This document shows positions 26,465 to 33,033 of a stretch of 64,000 nucleotides of DNA, piece after piece (the stretch's first letter is position 1; each line of letters opens with the position of its first letter). The notes under the pieces are model-generated. The model was not told the origin of the DNA, made no database searches, and saw nothing but the letters and a program-made list of their open reading frames with translations. Both the position numbers and the translations under genes were made by a program. This DNA is from Alsobacter sp046349155 (GTDB taxonomy: Bacteria > Pseudomonadota > Alphaproteobacteria > Rhizobiales > Beijerinckiaceae). The stretch covers positions 744,001-808,000 of the forward strand of contig JAXMCW010000001.1 in assembly GCA_046349155.1 (NCBI GenBank), given 5' to 3'.

Positions 26465-27667
26465 ATGACGCCTGAGATCATCCAGGTCATCCAGGAATTC
26501 AGCCGGGCCGGCGGCGCGGAGACCGTCGCCCTCGAACTCGCCGTGGCCTTCGACGCGATGGGCCTCTCCAACGCGGTGATCGCCGGACGGGTGGGAGAGG
26601 GGCTCGACAAGGAGCGCAGGATCCAGCGCATCGCACCCTGGATGGCGCGCATCGGCATCCGCGGCGCCATGCGCCACCTCGGGCGCCTGCTCGTGATCCC
26701 GTGCTTCACCATAGGGGCCACCTTCGCCGCTCGACGGCACAAGGACAAGGTGGTGATCAGCCATGGCGACGTGCTCGCCGGCGACATCCTCGTCGTGCAT
26801 GCGGTGAACGCGGCCAACCTTGCCGAGAAGCGGCGCGAGAGAGACTGGCGCTGGCTCGCCAACCCCATCCACCTCTGGGTCGCGCTGCGCGACCGCTTCA
26901 TGATCGGGGGGTTGCGCTACCGCCGCTATGTCGCGCTGTCGCCGCGGGTCCGTCACGACCTGCAGGCGCATTACGGCGTGCCGTCCGACCGGATCGCGAC
27001 CATTCCCAACGGCATCGACACGACGCGCTATCGCCGCGATCCGGAGGCGGGAGCGGCCATCCGCAAGGCGCTGGACATTCCCGCAACGGCCCGCGTGCTG
27101 CTCTTCGTCGGCCACGAATTCCCCCGCAAGGGGCTGGAATTCGTGATGCGAGCCATGCCCGACCTGCCGCAGGACGTCTGGCTGCTGGTCGTGGGATCCG
27201 ACGACCCGACCCCCTACGAGCGCATGGCCGGCCCTGCCACGGAGCGGGTGGTGTTCCTGGGCTCGCGCTCAGACTTGCCGGCGCTCTATTCCGCCGCGAA
27301 CGCCTTCGTCCTGCCCACGGCCTACGAGACCTTCTCGCTCGTCTGCATGGAGGCCATGGCCTGCGGCCTGCCGGTGGTCTCCACCAGGGTCGGCGGCATC
27401 GAGGACTATCTCGTCGACGGCGTGAACGGCTGCTTCGTCGAGCGCGACCCTGCCGTGGTCGCCGCGCGCCTGCGCGAGATGCTGGACGATCCGGCCCTCT
27501 GCGCGCGCATGGCCGAGGCGGCTTTGCGTACCGCCGGGGATTATGACTGGAGCCGGATCGCCCTGCGCTACAAGGCGCTCATCGAGGAGGTGGCGCTGGA
27601 AAAGCGCATGACCGGCGCGGCGCGACCTGCGGCCGGCCTGCTGCAGACGGATGGAGGCGGGGGGTGA
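26465..27667 (+). CDS. Glycosyltransferase family 4
   Basis: A 400-residue GT-B transferase. Motifs: FSRAGGAETVALELAVAF at the N terminus, IPNGIDTTRYRRD at the domain boundary, and ETFSLVCMEAMACGLPVVS (EX7E site). The start at 26465 has GGAGGG four bases upstream; that ribosome-binding site directly abuts the start codon of the divergent hydrolase. Any separate promoter would have to lie inside the hydrolase gene, so read-through from the upstream operon is likely. Confidence 0.88.
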   Translation: MTPEIIQVIQEFSRAGGAETVALELAVAFDAMGLSNAVIAGRVGEGLDKERRIQRIAPWMARIGIRGAMRHLGRLLVIPCFTIGATFAARRHKDKVVISHGDVLAGDILVVHAVNAANLAEKRRERDWRWLANPIHLWVALRDRFMIGGLRYRRYVALSPRVRHDLQAHYGVPSDRIATIPNGIDTTRYRRDPEAGAAIRKALDIPATARVLLFVGHEFPRKGLEFVMRAMPDLPQDVWLLVVGSDDPTPYERMAGPATERVVFLGSRSDLPALYSAANAFVLPTAYETFSLVCMEAMACGLPVVSTRVGGIEDYLVDGVNGCFVERDPAVVAARLREMLDDPALCARMAEAALRTAGDYDWSRIALRYKALIEEVALEKRMTGAARPAAGLLQTDGGGG

Positions 27668-28824
27668 GCGCCGCGCACCCTGCGCTCCTGGCGGGAAGGG
27701 CGGCCGAGGGCGCCGCCGCGCCTGTCAGCCGGTCCCTCCCGCACCTGCCCGCCCTGGACGGGCTGCGCGGCGTGGCCGTGCTGCTGGTCCTGCTCTCCCA
27801 CTTCCCGTTCGTGGAGGGCGTCGCGCTGTCCAAAGACCTGTGGTCCCTCGCGCAGGCGCTGCGCGTGGGCTATCTCGGGGTCGATCTGTTCTTCGTGCTG
27901 AGCGGCTTCCTGATCACCCGCGGGATGCTGGCCGAGCGGCGGGCGACGGGACGCGTTTCGCTATGGCGCTTCTATGTCCGGCGCGGACTGCGCATCTACC
28001 CGATCTATTTCCTGAGCGTCGCCTTCGTGGCGCTGGTCTACCCGACCAAGCGCATCCTGCTGGCGAGCCTGCTCGTCTACGGCTTCAACTACTATCACCC
28101 GATCGACCCGCAGCCCTATCCGATGGAGCATTCCTGGTCGCTCGACGTGGAGGACCAGTTCTATCTCCTCTGGCCGCTGCTCTTCGCCCTCATCCCGCTG
28201 GGCGCTGGGGCGCGGGTCACCGGGCTCGTGATCCCGACCCTGGCCGTGCTCAGCGCGGTGGCCCTGGCCGCGACGCTCGAGCCCACGCTGGCGGCAGCCT
28301 ATATCTACACGTCGCTGCCCACCGAGATGCTCTCGCTGTCGCTCGGAGCCTACCTGGCCTACCGGGAAGCCGAGGCCCGCCCCTTGCACCCCGCGGCCTG
28401 CCTCGCCCTGGCGGGCGGCGGCGCCCTGCTGCTCGTCGTCGATCTGGCGGGGCGCGGGGCCGGCCTGATTCCCCCCGGGGGCTGGTACTGGTGCCTTGCG
28501 CTGGTCGGCACGTCCCTGGCCTGCTTCGGCGTGGTCGCCCATCTGGCGCTGGGCCGGCCCATGGCGGCCGTCAAGACGGTGCTGTGCGCGCCGCTGCTGC
28601 GGTGGGTGGGCCGCCTGTCCTACGGGCTCTACCTGTACCATCTCCTCGTCCTGTTCCTGCTCGGCCTCAATCCGGCGGCGATGGAGGGGCGCGGAGCGAC
28701 GGGCTGGCAGGTTGCCTTGGCCCTCGTTCTCAGTTTCGGCGCGGCCGCCCTGTCCTACGCGCTCCTGGAGAAGCGCATCCTGCGATACAAGGCGCGGTTC
28801 CAGCCCGTGGTCGCCGCGCGATGA
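27664..28824 (+). CDS. Acyltransferase family 3 (polysaccharide O-acetylase-like)
   Basis: A 386-residue inner-membrane protein with about ten helices, of the OafA/NodX/ExoZ type, which transfers acetyl or similar groups to periplasmic glycans. The family start motif is LPALDGLRGVAVLLVLLSHF, followed by GYLGVDLFFVLSGFLITRGM and the conserved WSLDVEDQFYLLWPLL. GTG start overlapping the previous stop (GTGA). Last gene of the polysaccharide operon. No SGNH domain is fused. Confidence 0.9.
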   Translation: MSAAHPALLAGRAAEGAAAPVSRSLPHLPALDGLRGVAVLLVLLSHFPFVEGVALSKDLWSLAQALRVGYLGVDLFFVLSGFLITRGMLAERRATGRVSLWRFYVRRGLRIYPIYFLSVAFVALVYPTKRILLASLLVYGFNYYHPIDPQPYPMEHSWSLDVEDQFYLLWPLLFALIPLGAGARVTGLVIPTLAVLSAVALAATLEPTLAAAYIYTSLPTEMLSLSLGAYLAYREAEARPLHPAACLALAGGGALLLVVDLAGRGAGLIPPGGWYWCLALVGTSLACFGVVAHLALGRPMAAVKTVLCAPLLRWVGRLSYGLYLYHLLVLFLLGLNPAAMEGRGATGWQVALALVLSFGAAALSYALLEKRILRYKARFQPVVAAR

Positions 28825-28837
28825 CAGGCAGGCGGCT

Positions 28838-28863
28838 GCCGGCTGACCGCGAGATCAGCCGGC
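28838..28863 (+). terminator. Hairpin terminator between convergent operons
   Basis: A perfect 9-bp stem, GCCGGCTGA paired with TCAGCCGGC around an 8-base loop, lies 14 bp after the acyltransferase stop. No U-run follows, so it may act together with Rho or serve both converging transcripts. Confidence 0.5.
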
Positions 28864-28893
28864 GCAACCCGACTTCGGCCGCCGGCCGGGCGC

Positions 28894-29445
28894 TCAGGCC
28901 CGGCTCTCGGCGGTGATCCCGTCCGAGCTGCGGAAGGTCCTGGGTCCCGTCTTGGTCCAGGTCGAGCACGTCTCCTGGCCGGGATCGGTCTTGTCCCACG
29001 TCACGCAGAGCCTGTTGCCCTTCATCGTCCATTGTCCGCTGTCGTCGGCTCCGGCCGGGAGGTTGGAGCCGGACAAGGCCGCGGTGCCGTCCGTGTAGTA
29101 GACCGTGGTGCCAGTCCGGGCGCCGTCGTCACTTTTCCAGGTGAGGGGCTTGCCGATCAGCGCGGCGCGCAGCGAGGTCCTGGTCAGAGAAGTGGTCCTC
29201 GGCTTGCGACTGGAGGCTGTCGCGGTGTTCTGGGGCAACCCGAGCACGCCTTTCACGCCGCCGGCGACGCCGCCCGCGACGCCTCCCACGGCTCCGCCCA
29301 CCGCGCCGCCCACGGGGCCTGCGGCCTCGCTGCCGACCTTGGCGCCTTCCTTCGCTCCCTTGACGATCCCCTGCGCCGATGCCGGGGCAACGGCAAGCAT
29401 CAGGGCCGCTCCGAGCGCCCAGGTCCGCAGGTCATGTCCAAGCAT
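28894..29445 (-). CDS. Exported glycine-zipper protein with C-terminal DUF995-like domain
   Basis: A 183-residue envelope protein. A signal peptide (LGAALMLAVAPASA) leads into a glycine zipper (GPVGGAVGGAVGGVAGGVAGG). A C-terminal domain of about 90 residues follows with LIGKPLTWKSDDG, TVYYTDGTAALSG and LCVTWDKTDPGQETCSTW, a small beta-sandwich-like pattern with two cysteines that may pair. The layout fits an envelope-stress or surface protein, but the function is unknown. It converges on the polysaccharide operon. Confidence 0.65.
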   Translation of the reverse strand: MLGHDLRTWALGAALMLAVAPASAQGIVKGAKEGAKVGSEAAGPVGGAVGGAVGGVAGGVAGGVKGVLGLPQNTATASSRKPRTTSLTRTSLRAALIGKPLTWKSDDGARTGTTVYYTDGTAALSGSNLPAGADDSGQWTMKGNRLCVTWDKTDPGQETCSTWTKTGPRTFRSSDGITAESRA

Positions 29446-29564
29446 CGCGATCGCCTCTCACAGTGGGTGTCACCCTGGAGACGCGGCACGCGGAACAATG
29501 GTTCCACGCTCGGGCCCGCCGAAGGCCCGGCTCATGTCGCGCGCCCGGCTCCCGGATCGAGGCC

Positions 29565-29707
29565 CGTTTTCGACCTGTCCGGAACGTCATGGCGAGGTGC
29601 AGCGCGACGAAGCAACCCGGAGAGCGCCCGGCAGGAGACCGGATCGCTTCGCCTTCGGCTCGCAAGGACGGCGAGAGGCCGGGTCTGGCGGGTCGGAAAG
29701 GCGCTAG
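29565..29707. repeat. Palindromic intergenic repeat, copy A
   Basis: An imperfect inverted repeat of about 140 bp in the gap 29446-29703. It begins near TTTTCGACCTGTCC, contains the core GATCGCTTCGCCTTCGGCTC, and ends GGTCGGAAAGGCGCTAG. Orientation is opposite to the copy at 53.3 kb. The terminal CTAG supplies the TAG stop of the leftward CdsA-like gene. Confidence 0.65.
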
Positions 29708-30648
29708 CCAGCCCACCCGTAGCGGACCGCATGGAAGAAGAGCGGCGCCGAGAAGACGACCGAGTCCACGCGATCCATCATCCCGCCATGGCCCTCGATG
29801 AGGCGCCCCCAGTCCTTGACGCCCCTGTCCCGCTTGATGGCGGACATCACGAGCCCGCCGAAGAATCCGGCCGCCGCCACCATGAAGGCCAGGGCGCCGG
29901 CCTGGAGCGGCGTGAAGGGCGTGATCCACCAGAGCCCCGCTCCGATGGCCGTCGCGCTTGCGAGCCCGCCGACCAGGCCCTCGAGCGTCTTGGACGGCGA
30001 CAGCCGGGGCGCGATCTTCCGGCGGCCCAGGAGCTTGCCCCAGACATATTGCAGCACGTCGCTCGACTGCACGACGAGCACCACGAAGGCGATCAGCAGG
30101 AGCTGGCGCCCCTCGTAGCCGGGAATGTCCAGCGTCAGCAGCGCCGGGACGTGCGACAGGCAGAAGACGCTGATCATCAGGGCCCATTGCACCTCCGAGA
30201 CGCGCTCCAGGAAGTGGGTTGCGTCGCCCCGCAGCGTCGCAACGGCAGGCAAGGCGAGGAAGGCATAGACGGGGATGAAGATCGAGAAGAGGCCGTACCA
30301 CTGCGTCCAGACGAGCAGGTATTGCGCGGGCAGCACGACGTAGAAGGCGATCAGGAGCACCCAGTGGTCGGCCCGGCGCGTCGCGACAAGGGTCAGCACC
30401 TCGCGCAGGGCCGTGAAGGAGGCGAAGCCGAAAAGCAGGACCACGCCGGTCGGCCCGCCGAGAAAGGCGACGCCGATGGCCGCGACCATCACCCACCACG
30501 AGCGGATGCGCGCGTTGAGATTCTCGACCACCGGGTCGGGGCCCCGGCCGGCGGTCCGCAAGTGCAGGCCGGCTCCCACAAGGGAGGCCACCAGCAGCAC
30601 CCCGAGGATGCCGGCGAACAGGGTCCAGGTCTGCTGGGACGCGCTCAT
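29704..30648 (-). CDS. CdsA-like phosphatidate cytidylyltransferase (YnbB-type)
   Basis: A 314-residue inner-membrane protein with about eight helices. It would convert phosphatidate plus CTP to CDP-diacylglycerol. The signature near the C terminus is present: LSPSKTLEGLVGGL followed by IKRDRGVKDWGRLIEGHGGMMDRVDS. Last gene of a five-gene leftward operon; its start overlaps the PlsC-like stop (ATGA). The equivalent E. coli gene is ynbB. It is probably a second, dedicated copy, since every cell has a housekeeping cdsA. The stop codon lies inside a palindromic repeat. Confidence 0.9.
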   Translation of the reverse strand: MSASQQTWTLFAGILGVLLVASLVGAGLHLRTAGRGPDPVVENLNARIRSWWVMVAAIGVAFLGGPTGVVLLFGFASFTALREVLTLVATRRADHWVLLIAFYVVLPAQYLLVWTQWYGLFSIFIPVYAFLALPAVATLRGDATHFLERVSEVQWALMISVFCLSHVPALLTLDIPGYEGRQLLLIAFVVLVVQSSDVLQYVWGKLLGRRKIAPRLSPSKTLEGLVGGLASATAIGAGLWWITPFTPLQAGALAFMVAAAGFFGGLVMSAIKRDRGVKDWGRLIEGHGGMMDRVDSVVFSAPLFFHAVRYGWAG

Positions 30649-31277
30649 GCGGCGCGGTCTCCGCTGCGGGGCGCCAGCGCGAGGAGGGCCTGCCTCGCCC
30701 GCGCCAAGAAGGCGTCGCTCCGTTCCCCGGGCTCCAGGGCGAGCGGCGCGCCGAAAGTCGCCGTGCAGAGCAGCGGGATGGGCAGGAACTCCCCCTTCGG
30801 CATCACCCGGCTGGCATTGTCGATCCAGACGGGCACCAGTTCCACTCCGGGGCAACGGCGCGCCACGTGATAGAAGCCGGCCTTGAAGGGAAGCAGGGGT
30901 TCGCTTCCCGTGTTCCGTGTCCCCTCGGGAAAGAGTATGAGCGACGCCCCCTCCTCCAGTGCGGCGATCATCTGGCGCACCGGGTCGAGCGGCCGCGCCG
31001 GCGCGCGGTCGATGAGGACGGCGCGGAAGATGCGGTGCGCGACGAGGCGGCGGACCGGCGACTTGTTCCAGTAGTCGGCGCCCGCGACGGGCCGGGTCTG
31101 CTTCCGAAGGTCCCGCGGCAGGATCGACCACAGCAGCACCGCGTCCCCGTGGCTCGAATGGTTGCAGAAGTAGACGCGGGGCCGTGCGTCCGGGACGCAT
31201 CCGTTCCAGTCGGCCCTGACGCCGGTCACGAGCCGGGCGAAGCCGATGATGATCTGGGAGAGCGCGGTCTCGATCAT
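30645..31277 (-). CDS. PlsC-like 1-acylglycerol-3-phosphate acyltransferase
   Basis: A 210-residue membrane-associated acyltransferase. The HX4D catalytic motif is NHSSHGD, and the second motif FPEGTRNTGS is intact. It would acylate lysophosphatidate to phosphatidate, the substrate of the CdsA-like enzyme encoded next. Four-base overlaps on both sides show coupled translation within the operon. The E. coli ynbABCD locus has no such gene, so this is an added step. Confidence 0.87.
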   Translation of the reverse strand: MIETALSQIIIGFARLVTGVRADWNGCVPDARPRVYFCNHSSHGDAVLLWSILPRDLRKQTRPVAGADYWNKSPVRRLVAHRIFRAVLIDRAPARPLDPVRQMIAALEEGASLILFPEGTRNTGSEPLLPFKAGFYHVARRCPGVELVPVWIDNASRVMPKGEFLPIPLLCTATFGAPLALEPGERSDAFLARARQALLALAPRSGDRAA

Positions 31278-31720
31278 CGCCCCATCCAGACGAGCAGGAG
31301 GCTGACGGCCAGGGCCAGCGCGACCTGCAGGACGAGGAGAACAGCCTGCCAGATCAGGAGACGACGCGCGCCGGCGATGCGCGGCGCCAAGGGACGTCCC
31401 GCCTTGGCGGGCGGGAGCAGCCCCTGCTCCATCAGGGCCGCATCGAGGGCCGAGCACGACTCCCAGCCGGGCCGGCTCACAGCCTCGAACAGGGCCGCGT
31501 CGAAGCCGACGCGCAGCGCCAGCCAGGCCTGCGTGAGCCCGAGGGCGACGAACAGCAGCACGGGGACGAGCGCCGCCGGCGACAGGATGGTGGCCAGGAC
31601 CGGCGTGCCGAGCAGGCCGCCGGCCGTGAGGATGCGGGACAGGGCGTCGACATGGCGGCCCTGGGCCAGGAGGGCGGCCGCCACCGCGAGGCGTGCTGGG
31701 TCGAGGTCGTCCTGCGTCAC
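31274..31720 (-). CDS. Small membrane protein of the phospholipid operon
   Basis: A 148-residue protein of unknown function with about three hydrophobic segments (around residues 35-50, 53-70 and 120-146). It has a GTG start at 31720 that overlaps the preceding phosphatase stop, and a stop that overlaps the PlsC-like start. Embedded position implies a role with the phospholipid enzymes, perhaps as an assembly or accessory subunit. No family recognised. Confidence 0.7.
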   Translation of the reverse strand: MTQDDLDPARLAVAAALLAQGRHVDALSRILTAGGLLGTPVLATILSPAALVPVLLFVALGLTQAWLALRVGFDAALFEAVSRPGWESCSALDAALMEQGLLPPAKAGRPLAPRIAGARRLLIWQAVLLVLQVALALAVSLLLVWMGR

Positions 31721-33033
31721 GGCGCGTCTCCGCGGCTGAGGGCGACGGCGTCGAGCGTCGCGGCCTTCAGGACCACGCGGGGCCGCGCCGCCCGCACAAG
31801 ACGGGCGGCCTCGCCGGCGTGCGGCGCGCGGCCGGTGGCCAGGAGCCACGCTGCGACGGCGGCCGCGCTGCGGGAATAGCCGAGCGCGCAGCAGACCAGT
31901 ACCGGTCCGTGGCGGCGGGCGGCCTCGATCGCCAGCGCCGCGTTGCGAAGCAGGTCCGGGCTCGGCGGCACGAGGTCGAGCGTCGGCAGCGCGGTGACAC
32001 TTGCCGCGCGCGGGGGCCGGAGTTCCGCCGACAGGTCGACGAGCCGGGCGAAGTTCGCGGCCGTGCGCCTTCCGGGCATTCGCCCCAGCCAGACGCCGTC
32101 GGCCACCGCGACGGGACGAGGATCGCGCCGCGTCCACAGGCGCGAGTTCAGCCAGGCGCCCCAACGGGAGGGGGCGAGGAGCCACATCGAGGCAGGGGTG
32201 ACCTGGCCGGACGCGTCCTTCTGGAATCCCTGCGCACCGAACAGCGCATAGTTCCCCGCCACGAGCGCCAGGGCGACGGCCGGCCAGAACAGCCACAGGC
32301 CGAGGCCGCCGGTCGCCCATCCGGCGACGGCGAAGCCCGCCGCGCCGGCGGCGTAGAGAGAGGCGAGGGGGGCGTTCTCGCGGCGCAGGCGGAAGCCGGC
32401 GAGAGGGCTGCGTCCTTGCCAGGGCCAGATCCACAGGCAGACGAGGCCGGCGAGCGCGCCGGTGGGGATGTCGATGAAATGATGCTGGTAGGTGGTGAGC
32501 ACCGATGCGCCGATCAGCAGGAACCAGGCGTCGAGCAGCCGCCTGGCGACGCCGCCCGTGTGGCGCGCATAGAGGTCCCACAGGATGACCAGCAGGGCGA
32601 TGTGGAGCGAAGGGGCCTGGTTGTAAGGCTTGTCGAAGCTCAGCAGCGCATCGAAAAGGAAGCCCGGCACGCCCCCGCCCGTGTCCGGCCTGGGAAAGCT
32701 GAAGCGCAGCGGCACGAGGAGGAAGCAGGCGATGCACAGGAGCTGGGCCGTGAGCAGCCGGCGGCCGTGGGTGTCGAGCTCCTTCCGGTCGGTGCAGACG
32801 AAGAGCGATGCGCCGTAGAAGGCGTTGATCGACCAGTAGGGAAGGATGGTCCAGCCGATGAACGGGATCGAGCGCTCCCAGTCGAAGACCACGGACGGCA
32901 CGTCCGGCCTGAGCGAGGCCATCCAGTTGGAGAAGCCGTAGGTCGCATAGAACAAGGGCGCGAGGCAGGCCAGCCAGAGCGCCGCCCGCCGCCAGGGCCG
33001 ACGGGACGACCATTGCGCCGCCAGGCTTGTCAT
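31717..33033 (-). CDS. PAP2 phosphatase fused to dual-specificity phosphatase (YnbD-type)
   Basis: A 438-residue protein joining two phosphatases. The N-terminal membrane half has PAP2 motifs PSLH (141-144) and HHFIDIPTGALAG (from 184), like lipid phosphatases and inositol-phosphotransferases. The C-terminal half has a tyrosine/dual-specificity phosphatase loop C382-ALGYS-R388 (CX5R). This architecture is that of E. coli YnbD. It could dephosphorylate a lipid phosphate and a head-group phosphate. It starts at 33033, with 4-base overlaps on both sides of the operon. Confidence 0.88.
   Translation of the reverse strand: MTSLAAQWSSRRPWRRAALWLACLAPLFYATYGFSNWMASLRPDVPSVVFDWERSIPFIGWTILPYWSINAFYGASLFVCTDRKELDTHGRRLLTAQLLCIACFLLVPLRFSFPRPDTGGGVPGFLFDALLSFDKPYNQAPSLHIALLVILWDLYARHTGGVARRLLDAWFLLIGASVLTTYQHHFIDIPTGALAGLVCLWIWPWQGRSPLAGFRLRRENAPLASLYAAGAAGFAVAGWATGGLGLWLFWPAVALALVAGNYALFGAQGFQKDASGQVTPASMWLLAPSRWGAWLNSRLWTRRDPRPVAVADGVWLGRMPGRRTAANFARLVDLSAELRPPRAASVTALPTLDLVPPSPDLLRNAALAIEAARRHGPVLVCCALGYSRSAAAVAAWLLATGRAPHAGEAARLVRAARPRVVLKAATLDAVALSRGDAP

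Noticed and set aside
29032..30870. A 612-codon plus-strand open frame over the CdsA-like gene
   Set aside because: It is antisense to a protein with a clear CdsA signature and crosses a repeat element; composition is typical of GC-driven shadows.
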